Made by a program: the position numbers and the translations under genes
In this document: in pieces, positions 52,206-60,359 of the stretch
Position numbering within the stretch: the first letter of the stretch is position 1
How the letters are laid out: each line of letters begins with the position of its first letter
Notes under the pieces: model-generated
What the model was told of the DNA's origin: nothing
The model's input: only the letters and a program-made list of their open reading frames with translations
Databases searched by the model: none
Assembly: GCA_963816775.1 (NCBI GenBank)
Contig: CAWFLX010000010.1
Coordinates: forward strand, 1 to 64,000
Length of the DNA stretch: 64,000 nt
Reading direction: 5' to 3'
Source: JAFAXD01 sp963816775
GTDB taxonomy: Bacteria > Pseudomonadota > Alphaproteobacteria > Rhizobiales > Xanthobacteraceae

Positions 52206-52472
52206 ATGAAAACGATAACACAATGCGCTGCGTTGGCTTCTGTGCTTGCAATGCTTGCAGTGCCCGCCTTAACGACTGAAGTCGCCGTTGCCGCTTGCTC
52301 GGGCGGCTACAACTCATTTGGTTTCCCGTGCGGCGGTGGTGGAGGGAGCAACGGTGGAGGGGGGAGTTATCAGGGCGCGCCTGGGCCGCTGCTTGCAGGA
52401 GGACTTCCATTTCTCGCGATGGCCGGTGGCGCTTACTGGCTTGTGAGGCGCTTTCGCCGCAAAGGGAAATAG
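52206..52472 (+). CDS. secreted Gly-rich mini-protein with PEP-CTERM-like tail (88 aa)
   Basis: Signal peptide MKTITQCAALASVLAMLAVP, then CSGGYNSFGFPCGGGGG, a poly-Gly linker, and GAPGPLLAGGLPFLAMAGGA, YWLVRRFRRKGK. The tail aligns with that of the 51798 product. No exosortase is in the window. A strong terminator follows. Confidence 0.75.
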   Translation: MKTITQCAALASVLAMLAVPALTTEVAVAACSGGYNSFGFPCGGGGGSNGGGGSYQGAPGPLLAGGLPFLAMAGGAYWLVRRFRRKGK

Positions 52473-52498
52473 TTGCAGCCTGCCCGTATTGATTGCTT

Positions 52499-52531
52499 CG
52501 GCCCCGCCAGCGAAGGCGGGGCTTTTATTTG
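52499..52531 (+). terminator. intrinsic terminator after the 52206 gene
   Basis: GCCCCGCC-AGCGAA-GGCGGGGC followed by TTTTATTT, 28 bp after the stop. Confidence 0.9.
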
Positions 52532-52532
52532 A

Positions 52533-52640
52533 TCAGCACTCATCACGGAGGCACGATGCGACGAGCCGTTGCACGCCCAGCTCGCGCATGTTGCCGAGCG
52601 TCATCGGCGGGCCGGGCGGGTGCTTGGGGTCACTCGATGA
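52533..52640 (-). pseudogene. 5' fragment of the MTLGNMR zinc-ribbon family
   Basis: The minus strand encodes SDPKHPPGPPMTLGNMRELG, VQRLVASCLRDEC and then a stop, aligning with the first 36 residues of the 16520-16792 protein. The rest of the family pattern resumes at 52110. Confidence 0.7.
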
Positions 52641-53613
52641 CCGTGTCGGCCTGTGCCACCAGCGTCTGTGGCAAGGTAAGTCCGATTGCTTTTGCGGCCT
52701 TGAGATTGATGACCAGCTCAAGCTTCGAGGGCTGTACGACAGGCAAGTCTGCTGGTTGGGCGCCGCGAAGAATTTTACCGACATAGAAACCCACCTGGCG
52801 AAATCTGTCGGTGCTTTGTCCGTAGCTCATCAATCCACCGGCTTGTGCAAATTCGCGAACATCGTAGATCGCTGCAATCTCGTAATTTGCCGCGAGCCCT
52901 ACGATCCGCTCGCGCGCGTCTAGAAAGAAGGCATTCGTGGGAATAACAACACCGCCTGGTCGGCGCTCTGCGAGAATTGCGAACGCCGAATCCAGTTCAT
53001 CCTCATTACCAGCAATCGCTAAAATCAGGTCACGTCTGATGGACTTTGCTATCACTTGGGTTACCTGCACCAACCTCTTGGCGTTTTGGCTTGCTGGATT
53101 TGTCAGGAGCGCGAAAGATTTCGCTTTCGGGAATAATTCGCGCAATAGATCGCATTGCTGAGCGACGAGAACGTTCGTGATGCCGCTTACGCCCGTGAGG
53201 TTGCCTTCCGGCCGGTTCAGATTTGCGACGAGTCCCAGCTCCGCAGCGTCGCCCCCGGTCTGAAAGACGATGGGAATGGAGTTCGTGAGGGCTTTCGCGG
53301 CCAGGGCGCTGGAAGCTCCATTTAATGCCGCTATCACGCCTACCCGTAGCTCAATGAGCTCAGCTGCAAGTGCCGACAGGCGTTCGTAGTGACCTTCCGC
53401 CCAGCGGTATTCGATCGCAACATTCTGTCCCTCGATGTATCCAAGGTCGCGGAGGCCGTTGTGAAACGGTGCGATCAAGGATTCGGTGTCTCGGCGCGAA
53501 CCGTTGATCAGGCAACCCACGGTAGGTGTTTCCAGCTGCTGCGCGCGCGCCACCAGCGGCCACGCCGCCGCGCCGCTGAGTGCTGCGATGAACTCGCGCC
53601 GCTTCATGGCCAT
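52630..53613 (-). CDS. orphan ABC_sub_bind periplasmic protein (second copy)
   Basis: This 327-residue protein starts MAMKRREFIAALSGAAAWPL, a Tat-type signal (RREF), and contains VAIEYRWAEGHYERLSALAA, VFQTGGDAAELGLV and YGQSTDRFRQVGFYVGKIL. It is the same family as the 9056-10048 gene but clearly diverged. No transport partners are near. Its 3' end abuts the zinc-ribbon fragment. Confidence 0.88.
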   Translation of the reverse strand: MAMKRREFIAALSGAAAWPLVARAQQLETPTVGCLINGSRRDTESLIAPFHNGLRDLGYIEGQNVAIEYRWAEGHYERLSALAAELIELRVGVIAALNGASSALAAKALTNSIPIVFQTGGDAAELGLVANLNRPEGNLTGVSGITNVLVAQQCDLLRELFPKAKSFALLTNPASQNAKRLVQVTQVIAKSIRRDLILAIAGNEDELDSAFAILAERRPGGVVIPTNAFFLDARERIVGLAANYEIAAIYDVREFAQAGGLMSYGQSTDRFRQVGFYVGKILRGAQPADLPVVQPSKLELVINLKAAKAIGLTLPQTLVAQADTVIE

Positions 53614-53651
53614 CCCTCCCGAGAGGGAGCGCTAGGCTAGCACGGCCGGCA

Positions 53652-54290
53652 TCAGCCTTCGATCACCCTGGTCGCCGCTGGCGCGTCCGGGTTCTTGACC
53701 TTGATCCAGTGCGGGGAGCGACCCGACTGATACGGCTTGTCCCGCCGCTTGGCGATGATGCCTTCGAGCCCCATGGCGCAGGCATGATGGAACGCGCCCT
53801 CGCCATCATTCCCTTCGATGTGATCCGACAGCTGAACGCCGTGACCGGCGCCACGTAATAGCCGCGCAAGCTTAGCGCGCCGCTCCGACCACGGCTCGCG
53901 CCGCATGTCGCGGCCGTCGAGCTCCAACAGGTCGAATGCATAGAGGAACACTTCCCGCTTGGTAGGGCGGCCGAGCGCAGCGCGGAGGAGCTCAAAGTTG
54001 GTTACGCCCTGCGCGTCACAAGCCACGCCTTCGCCGTCGAGCGTCACCGAAGATGCGGGAAGCCTAGCGAATGTGTCCACGATCCGTGGCACCCGATCGG
54101 TGTAGTCGTTCCCGCGCCGGGAGAACACGCGCACCCGCCCGCCGTCGCGTCGGCAGATGAACCGGTAGCCGTCGTGCTTGATTTCATGCACCCACTGCGG
54201 CCCGGACGGCACGGCGTGGCCGAGGGTCGCCAGGCAAGGCTCGATAAAGCCGGCGGGGTGACGGACGGGAGCAGGAGAGCGCCAGAGCAT
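53652..54290 (-). CDS. ATP-dependent DNA ligase, adenylation domain only
   Basis: This 212-residue protein has ligase motif I EIKHDGYRF (adenylated Lys near residue 40), motif III FLYAFDLLELDG, motif IV LEGIIAKRRD and motif V WIKVKN. The OB-fold domain usual in full ligases is absent; residues end shortly after motif V. Ligase-domain-only proteins of this size occur in rhizobia beside LigD systems. A truncated relative is at 38905-39067. No Ku or LigD gene is in the window. Confidence 0.85.
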   Translation of the reverse strand: MLWRSPAPVRHPAGFIEPCLATLGHAVPSGPQWVHEIKHDGYRFICRRDGGRVRVFSRRGNDYTDRVPRIVDTFARLPASSVTLDGEGVACDAQGVTNFELLRAALGRPTKREVFLYAFDLLELDGRDMRREPWSERRAKLARLLRGAGHGVQLSDHIEGNDGEGAFHHACAMGLEGIIAKRRDKPYQSGRSPHWIKVKNPDAPAATRVIEG

Positions 54291-54405
54291 GGGCGGTTTA
54301 CATAACTGGCAGTCGCATCAAAGGCGAGTCGTGTTTCAAGGAATGATAGAGCAACCGGCCTTGTCCAATTCGTCCTGATGTCCGCCAGTTGGGGCGCCGG
54401 AATTG

Positions 54406-54504
54406 TCAGCGTAATTCGATCCACAAGGCGGCGCCGCCGACCACGAGGCTAAGGACGGCCACGAGCAGGATCAGCGCAATGCCTTGGCTGTCGAACGCCA
54501 TCAT
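54406..54504 (-). CDS. small single-span membrane protein (copy 2, 32 aa)
   Basis: The ATG at 54504 follows GGGAGGAATCACCG, an excellent SD. The product is MMAFDSQGIALILLVAVLSL then VVGGAALWIELR: one span with a short N-terminus. It is paralogous to the 15288-15425 frame. The DNA upstream of both (GTAGCCCGAAG...GCGACTATCT) is also alike. Confidence 0.7.
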   Translation of the reverse strand: MMAFDSQGIALILLVAVLSLVVGGAALWIELR

Positions 54505-54783
54505 CGGTGATTCCTCCCACCGATGAAGCGTAGCCCGAAGACAATCGGGACTCCCGTCACATGGCAAAGCGACTATCTTACCCGTGTAGCCGTGAGTGTT
54601 GCGTATGCGTACCAAGTCAGATGAGCCCGCCCAGCAGCGGGACGATACCCTACCGCCCAAGAGGCCCCCCGCGCCAAATATCGAGCGCGGGCAGGGCCAG
54701 CGCATCCCCAGATCACGCCTGAACTGAGCCGGCCAGGGCACTCTGTGCGTTGCTCTTTCGGCCGGTGACTCCATTGTCACCGC

Positions 54784-55029
54784 ATGGTTCTTATTTCCGG
54801 TCCCGTTATCGCCAAGCTGGCTTTGCGCACCCGCAAGTGGGCGCACGAACACATGCGCCGCGGCACCTTTGGCCCTCTGACGGTCGATAGCTGCGGCGTC
54901 TTGTATGCCGATCTTGCCGCCGTCGAGCGCCGCCTTGGCGGGCCGATCACGCAAGCACAGCTTGAGCGCGCTGCCGGTGGCAATCCTGCCCGCATCATCA
55001 CCATCCCCGATATCGAGGAGGCCGCCTAA
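54784..55029 (+). CDS. phage-cassette protein A (81 aa)
   Basis: It reads MVLISGPVIAKLALRTRKWA, then GTFGPL.VDSCGVLYADLAA and RLGGPITQAQLERAAGGNPA. A paralogue is at 58524. The sequence looks like a small DNA-binding or regulator-type fold, but no family was recognised. The next gene begins directly after its stop codon. Confidence 0.65.
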   Translation: MVLISGPVIAKLALRTRKWAHEHMRRGTFGPLTVDSCGVLYADLAAVERRLGGPITQAQLERAAGGNPARIITIPDIEEAA

Positions 55030-55894
55030 ATGGCCAAGAAGGCTGCAACAGTCTTGGCAGAAGCCCAGACGGAATTGATCGAAACCAATGCACGCCTATC
55101 CGACACCGGCCGCCGCCGCGACCAGCTTCTGCTCGCCGGCGACGACCGAGGGCTCGATGCGATCGAGACCGAATTGGCCGGCCTGCAGAAAGCGGCCGCG
55201 CGCCAGGCCGATCGGATTCGATTGCTTGAGGAGCAGGCGCGGCAGGAAGAAGCGGCAGCGGTCGTCAAGCGCCGCGCCGATTTGATCGTGAGGTTCGAGC
55301 GCAAATTGGCCCAAGCTGACGCAGAGGCGGAGGAACTACAAAACCTCCTCGCCCAGGCTGAAAAGAAGTTCCGTCGCATTATTGAATTGCGGACCGATGC
55401 CAGGGCAGCCTGGCCGATCGGCAACTCGCACGCCAACGCCGTTGCGGGCACCGCGGAGGGCGCCGCGCTCTCGGGCGCTGCTGTCAAACGGTTGCTTTCC
55501 TGGCACCTCTATCAGAATCGGCGCGCGACCGTTTCTTGGCGGCCGGCCTGGCGAGATCAAAGAGGAGGATTTCCCCGGCGCTGTTTGCCCAAGAAATGAA
55601 GTGCGCGGCAGGCCGCTGGACATAACGCCGTTTGCCGACGCGCTACGAGCGGCATCGAAGTTCGCGGTCGACATGATGAAGGGCAAGCTCGATCCGCTCG
55701 CGGCATTGCCGCCCGCGGGTAATGGGCAAACTGCCCATACGGATGAGACACCGTCACCTGGCCCGGTGCGCAGCGATCAGCAGGAACGTCTCGCGGCGCT
55801 CTTACGCCGGCAAGCGCAACTTGCTGAAGACATGACCCCCGCTGGCGAGGCCGCCTACCAACAAGTCGTCGCGGAAATCGCAGCGCTTTCATAA
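55030..55894 (+). pseudogene. phage-cassette coiled-coil gene with one frameshift
   Basis: The first frame (to 55599) is a coiled coil (MAKKAATVLAEAQTELIETN ... EEQARQEEAAAVVKRRADLI) continuing to VKRLLSWHLY. The second frame continues RIGARPFLGGRPGEIKEEDF, ITPFADALRAASKFAVDMMK and stops at 55894. A single extra base near 55513 accounts for the break. The joined protein would be about 287 residues. Confidence 0.65.
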
Positions 55895-55906
55895 GGAGCA
55901 AACAAC

Positions 55907-56483
55907 ATGACCGACACCCCCGCCGCGCCTGCACCTGTGGACGTTTGGGCGATGACGCCAGATGAGGCGACCGCCGCGCTCGCCGCGATGAATGCCGTTG
56001 TGAACCCGCTGCCGCCGCTTGTCCCGCAGGACGCACAGGACGCGAGGGCCACGCTGGAACGCTTATCGCGCGACAAATCATGGGCAGACGCCTTGTTCAA
56101 CGGAAATGTCGCAACCCGGAAACAGTTTGACGAACTAGTGGCCAAGGCCGCGGGCGGTGATGATACTGCCGACGCCGTCGCTGGCATCGTCGAGTTGGCG
56201 GTGCCTTTGTTTGAAACAACCGCAAACGGTGAGCTTCCGCGCCGGCACGTCGAGGGGACGATCGAGGGCCTGAGAGCCAGCGGCCTAGACATGCGACAGT
56301 ATTTCCCAAGCGATCAATCTCCCGCCCATTTCCCGCGCCGAGTTCATGGCCGCGCAGGCGTTTAAGGCAAGGCTGCACGGCACCCAGGAGTGGCGCAGCA
56401 AATTACTGAGCGGCGACTACGAAGCCTCGCGCCAACACAATTTGCTTTGCGTGCTCCTGAGCAGCCCGATCAAGGAGGAGTAA
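55907..56483 (+). pseudogene. phage-cassette gene with C-terminal frameshift
   Basis: The frame from 55907 encodes MTDTPAAPAPVDVWAMTPDE, then SWADALFNGNVATRKQFDEL, up to EGLRASGLDM. The natural continuation is in another frame: ISQAINLPPISRAEFMAAQA and LLSGDYEASRQHNLLCVLLS, stopping at 56483. One indel near 56293 explains it. SD and position fit the third gene of the cassette. Confidence 0.6.
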
Positions 56484-56485
56484 CC

Positions 56486-56698
56486 GTGAAATTCGTCTGT
56501 GACTTCGTGCACCCGAAAACCCGCGAGCGCCGCACCATCGTCATTGAGCTCGACAATGATGAGGTAGCCGACGCCCGGCGCAACCTCGGAATCGATGGCC
56601 CAGTGGCCAAACTTTACACCATGCAGAAGGCGAGACGCTGCGTGCCCGCCGGGTTTGATCCCGATTTGGCGAGCATCACGCGGGTGCAACTGCACTGA
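56486..56698 (+). CDS. phage-cassette small protein (70 aa)
   Basis: The GTG at 56486 follows AAGGAGGAG by a few bases and sits right after the preceding stop. The product is MKFVCDFVHPKTRERRTIVI, a strand pair, then a helix (DNDEVADARRNLGI). The open frame upstream of 56486 is a shadow. No family was recognised. Confidence 0.65.
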   Translation: MKFVCDFVHPKTRERRTIVIELDNDEVADARRNLGIDGPVAKLYTMQKARRCVPAGFDPDLASITRVQLH

Positions 56699-56817
56699 TG
56701 AAAAACATGCGCCCGGTCTTGATCCCGCATCCCGCTCCCCGGGCTCCGGCGGGCGGGGCAGACATGGCAAGACCGACGCGCATGACCTCGCGTGGGTTGA
56801 CGATCCAGAAGGTATGA
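56698..56817 (+). CDS. 39-residue coupled mini-ORF
   Basis: The ATG overlaps the previous stop by one base (TGATG). It encodes MKNMRPVLIPHPAPRAPAGG, then a Met/Arg/Thr-rich end. Its stop overlaps a further 14-codon ORF (56814-56858, MKTSRARHLLSEDG), whose stop overlaps the 56855 start (ATGA). The chain suggests continuous coupling into the terminase gene. Confidence 0.45.
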   Translation: MKNMRPVLIPHPAPRAPAGGADMARPTRMTSRGLTIQKV

Positions 56818-56854
56818 AAACCTCCCGCGCGAGGCACTTATTAAGTGAGGACGG

Positions 56855-57405
56855 ATGACTGCTAAGCCACGACTCAAGCTCAAGCGCGATGCGCTGCGCG
56901 TGCCGATCGACCTGAAAACGCTTGGCCCGGCGATGCGGGCCTTGCCCTCAGATCGATGGCGAGCCGCCGCCGTGGCGCGGTTCATGGTCCAGCCAGGCGT
57001 CGGGGGAGGAAACACGGCGGCGTGTCGGATAGCCGGGTTCGGCAATGCGGAAGGCACCACAGGCCGAACAGCCTGAAGGTGACCGCCTTCAATGTTTTTC
57101 ATGACCCACGAATGCTTGCGGCCATGCGCGAACTCGGCGAGCAGTTTTTGCGCGGCGGTGTGCCGGACGCGATCGCTGTCGTGCATGAGATCATGGGTGA
57201 CAAAAAACATAAGGATCGACTGAAGGCCGCGCAGGTCATCATCAATTACGCCCACCCGGCACAGACAGCGCATCACGTCACCGTCGAGCACGTCGACGAT
57301 CGGCGCATGATCGAGTTCGCCCTGAAGTTGGCGGCCGAAATGGGCATCGAAGCCGGCAAGCTCGTCGGCCGCATCGACGGCAAGCTGATCGAGCAGGAGC
57401 CCTAG
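56855..57405 (+). pseudogene. terminase small subunit-like gene with one frameshift
   Basis: The first frame gives LPSDRWRAAAVARFMVQPGV and GGGNTAACRIAGFGNAEGTT, the N-terminal HTH of small terminases. The second continues NSLKVTAFNVFHDPRMLAAM, VPDAIAVVHEIMGDKKHKDR and AHPAQTAHHVTVEHVDDRRM to 57405. One missing base near 57068 would restore about 183 residues. No large terminase follows, so packaging from this cassette is not possible alone. Confidence 0.7.
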
Positions 57406-57857
57406 GCAGCAGTGCGCTGCCAACGCTTGAGCGCCTTGGCCCGATTGATTTCGCTTAGGCGCCTTTTCTTGGATGCCGCGGCAGCCTTTTTCAATCCGCC
57501 CATCCTGCCGATTTTGCGCATGAAATCGGGCGTAAACTTAATGATGATGCGCCGACGGCTGACGACGCCACAATCTACCCTTTGCAGGGGGGCAAGGCGG
57601 CCTTGGACGCGTGCCAGCGCCTCAGCATCTTCAACGACAACCAGCTTGACCCCGGCCGCGCCGAGCAAGCCGTCCAGGCTGAATTGCCCGAACCTCCGCG
57701 TTGGCTGCAAACCGATAACCTTAGCCGTATATCTCGTCGGCAATCCCGCAATGTGATCGACGGTTTCGAGCGATACCCCGAGCGCCGCGAAGCGAGCCCG
57801 CAGGATCGCTCGCAAATCATCGGACGTGCGGCAAACGCCGAGTGGCTCCTCGGTCAT
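57402..57857 (-). CDS. XRE-like phage regulator (151 aa)
   Basis: From the ATG at 57857: MTEEPLGVCRTSDDLRAILR, RFAALGVSLETVDHIAGLPT and RYTAKVIGLQPTRRFGQFSL read as an HTH of the XRE type, followed by KLVVVEDAEAL and a basic C-terminus rich in Lys/Arg. It is convergent with the terminase-like gene, overlapping by 4 bp. Confidence 0.7.
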   Translation of the reverse strand: MTEEPLGVCRTSDDLRAILRARFAALGVSLETVDHIAGLPTRYTAKVIGLQPTRRFGQFSLDGLLGAAGVKLVVVEDAEALARVQGRLAPLQRVDCGVVSRRRIIIKFTPDFMRKIGRMGGLKKAAAASKKRRLSEINRAKALKRWQRTAA

Positions 57858-57931
57858 CGTTTCCCCGCCCTGTATCGGGCAAATCAGTTCGCCGCAAGAT
57901 TGAACCCGCGGCGGGCAGGGGGCAAGCACGA

Positions 57932-57955
57932 TGTGGGTGTAGATGTGGGTAAATT
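57932..57955 (+). promoter_or_regulatory. paired TGTGGGT motifs, right end
   Basis: Two direct TGTGGGT units, the second as TGTGGGTAAATT identical to 41034-41045. They lie 40-60 bp inside the right copy of the 17-bp repeat, so both ends of the element carry the same pair in the same orientation. Confidence 0.45.
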
Positions 57956-57994
57956 TGCTAAAACAATCAAAACGATAATATTCTCAATTAGATG

Positions 57995-58011
57995 TGAAGG
58001 AAGCAATGTCC
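57995..58011 (+). repeat. 17-bp direct repeat, right end of island 2 (candidate att)
   Basis: TGAAGGAAGCAATGTCC, identical to 40910-40926. The interval between the copies is about 17.1 kb and starts with the integrase. Confidence 0.5.
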
Positions 58012-58186
58012 CTCATTCGATATTTTCCACCCCAATTGCCACCGGACTACTTAGCGGCCCCCGGCCCCTAGTGTCGACGCGGCCAGGGCCAGCGCATCCC
58101 TCGGTCACGAGTGAGCTGACGGGATCGCTGGCTGGGTGGCGCGCTGAGCCATGCAATCGGGACCGGGTTAATTCCCGGCTGCTTAT

Positions 58187-58360
58187 TCAGCCGAGGCTGA
58201 GGAACTCTGCTCCTGAGCCGAGCCAGATGAACAACAGCGTCAGCGCCAAGCCACCTACCGACCACAGGGCGACGGCAACGAGTCCGTCCGAAGTTTCATA
58301 GCGCCGCTCGAACGACAGAGCGGTGTGGGGAAAGCGGCGTGCGTAATCGGCGGTCGTCAT
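58187..58360 (-). CDS. small single-span membrane protein (57 aa)
   Basis: The ATG at 58360 follows GGAGGATTAGAC, a strong SD. The product has a polar N-terminus (MTTADYARRFPHTALSFERR) and one span (LVAVALWSVGGLALTLLFIW). No family was recognised. Confidence 0.75.
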   Translation of the reverse strand: MTTADYARRFPHTALSFERRYETSDGLVAVALWSVGGLALTLLFIWLGSGAEFLSLG

Positions 58361-58523
58361 GTCTAATCCTCCATAACTAATTACGTCGCAAATACCCCAT
58401 TCGCTTGAAGCTGACTGTGAGGTGGATCACAGCGTCGGATCACGGCTGAACTAGACGGCCTTCCATTGGCCGCGCCCCAAGTGGTGCGTTGCGGCTTACG
58501 GCCCCGTAAGTCAGCCTTTGGGC

Positions 58524-58877
58524 ATGGCTCAGATTTATCTCAGCGGTCCCGCCATTGCCTCGCTGCGCGCGAGCGCGCGGATGACCGAAAACAAGCTGAT
58601 GCGCGCCGGCCGCTACGGCCCGGTGCTCCGGCACGATCACGTTGCGTTTGTCGCGGTCGAGGCCATCGAGCGGCGGATTGGCGAGCCGATCACCCCGGAG
58701 CGGTTGGCCCTCGCCGCTGCCGGCAAGCCAAACCGGATGCTCGTGGCCGCGCCACAGGAGGACCGATTACATTTCAGAAACGGCCGGTACGACGCTGCGC
58801 GAGGTCACGCAGGACTTGGCCGACAAGAATGCGCGCCTCGCCGATCTGCGCCGCCAGCGACGGACCGCATTGGTTGA
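58524..58877 (+). pseudogene. second copy of phage-cassette protein A, 3' end altered
   Basis: MAQIYLSGPAIASLRASARM, RAGRYGPVLRHDHVAFVAVE and RRIGEPITPERLALAAAGKP align with the 54784-55029 protein. After about residue 80 the frame runs on without the expected stop into sequence that belongs to the next gene in another frame. The upstream 90 bp also resemble those of the first copy. Confidence 0.65.
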
Positions 58878-58929
58878 GCGGAGCGAAACCCGTCCTACGT
58901 CAACGCAAATATCTTCCCGGGATTCATAA
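58770..58929 (+). pseudogene. truncated second copy of the coiled-coil cassette gene
   Basis: TTLREVTQDLADKNARLADL aligns with the start of the 55030 product (LAEAQTELIETNARLSD). An AGGAGG lies at the right distance before ATTTCAG, so the ATG may have changed to ATT. The frame ends inside the 3' end of the FAD oxidase gene, marking a junction near 58890. Confidence 0.6.
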
Positions 58930-60301
58930 TGTTGTCCGGGTCAAGTGCCTGCTTGATCGCCCGCATGGCAACGAGCGCACCGCCGTGCTCGGCTTCAAGA
59001 TATTTCATCTTGCCTTGTCCGACGCCGTGCTCGCCCGTGCAGGTGCCGTCCATGGCGATTGCGCGTAACGCCAACCGTTCGATGAAACCCTCGGCGCGTG
59101 TGACCTCGTGTGCGTCGTTGCCGTCGGCCAACAGTGCGACATGGAAATTGCCGTCCCCGACGTGGCCCAACATGGTCCCGACGAGTTGGCTCTTATCGAG
59201 ATCGGCCTTGGTCTCCATCACGCAGTCGGCGAGCCGCGAAATCGGCACGCAGGCGTCGGTCGCCACGATCTTGGCGCCGGGCCGCAGCACCATGGTGGCG
59301 AAGGCGGCGTCGTGGCGCGCCTGCCAGAGTTTTGTGCGCTGCTCGGCCTTGGTGGAGAAATTGAAATCCTTGCCGCCATGCTCGCCCGCGATCGCTTCGA
59401 ACCGTTCGATCTGCTCGTCGACATCGCGCTGGCTGCCGTGGAACTCGACGAACAGCGTCGGCGCTTCTGCCAGCGCGAGCTTCGAGTAGATGTTGCAGGC
59501 GCGGATCTGCAGCGCGTCGAGCAACTCGATACGCGCCATCGGGATGCCGGATTGGATCGCTTCCATCGCGGTCTCGACTGCGCCGGCGAGCGTTTCAAAG
59601 CCACAGACCGCGGCTGCAATCGCCTCCGGGATCGGGTACAGGCGCAACGTCAGTTCGGTGATGATGCCAAGCGTTCCTTCCGACCCGACCAGCAGGCGTG
59701 TGAGGTCATAGCCTGACGAACTCTTCTTGGCGCGGCGCGCGGTCCGCACGACCTCGCCGTTCGGCATTACGGCGGTAAGCGCCAGCACGGCGTCCTTCAT
59801 GGTCCCATAACGAACCGCATTGGTGCCCGACGCGCGCGTCGCCGCCATGCCGCCGAGGCTCGCATCGGCTCCCGGATCGATCGGGAAGAACAGGCCCTGA
59901 TCGCGAATGAAGCTATTGAGCTTCGTTCGCGTCACGCCGGGTTCGACGCTGCAATCGAGGTCCTCAGCATGGACCGCGCGGATCGCGTCCATGCGGGAGA
60001 GATCGATCGAGATACCGCCGAACGGCGCGTTGAGATGACCTTCGAGCGAGGTTCCGGTGCCGAACGCAATCAACGGCACCCGATGCGACGCGCACTGCCG
60101 CACGACCTCCTGCACGTCCTGCGTCGAGGTGGCGAACACGACCGCGTCCGGCGGCTCGTTCTCGTACCAGGTGAAGTTGTGCCCGTGTTGGCGCCGCGTG
60201 CTCTCCGCGCGCGTGAAGCGGTCGCCGAAGCGCGCGGCGAGCGCAGCAAGCATGGGCTCGGGAGGCGTGCGGAGCTGAGCGGTTGTTGTTCGTTGCACCA
60301 T
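58895..60301 (-). CDS. FAD-linked oxidase, GlcD/D-lactate dehydrogenase type
   Basis: From the ATG at 60301 the product has 468 residues. The FAD-binding half has PLIAFGTGTSLEGHLNAPFG and DPGADASLGGMAATRASGTN; the C-terminal half ends with MGHVGDG-like LGHVGDGNFHVALL, TGEHGVGQGKMKYLE and LDPDNIMNPGKIF. This group oxidises 2-hydroxyacids such as D-lactate or glycolate. No GlcE/GlcF partner genes are adjacent. The 3' end touches the truncated phage cassette but appears complete. Confidence 0.92.
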   Translation of the reverse strand: MVQRTTTAQLRTPPEPMLAALAARFGDRFTRAESTRRQHGHNFTWYENEPPDAVVFATSTQDVQEVVRQCASHRVPLIAFGTGTSLEGHLNAPFGGISIDLSRMDAIRAVHAEDLDCSVEPGVTRTKLNSFIRDQGLFFPIDPGADASLGGMAATRASGTNAVRYGTMKDAVLALTAVMPNGEVVRTARRAKKSSSGYDLTRLLVGSEGTLGIITELTLRLYPIPEAIAAAVCGFETLAGAVETAMEAIQSGIPMARIELLDALQIRACNIYSKLALAEAPTLFVEFHGSQRDVDEQIERFEAIAGEHGGKDFNFSTKAEQRTKLWQARHDAAFATMVLRPGAKIVATDACVPISRLADCVMETKADLDKSQLVGTMLGHVGDGNFHVALLADGNDAHEVTRAEGFIERLALRAIAMDGTCTGEHGVGQGKMKYLEAEHGGALVAMRAIKQALDPDNIMNPGKIFALT

Positions 60302-60359
60302 GCTTTGCCTTGCCAATTGCACCGCGCACGTCACCGCGGAAAACTCCAGGAGCCGGACC

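Larger units (their letters stand above)
57858..58186. other. right end region of island 2
   Basis: It contains ATGTGGGTGTAGATGTGGGT (57931-57950), a pair of TGTGGGT motifs like that at 41034, and the right 17-bp repeat at 57995. An AGGGCCAGCGCATCCC string near 58086 is also found near 54694, ahead of the first phage cassette. No gene is seen. Confidence 0.5.
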
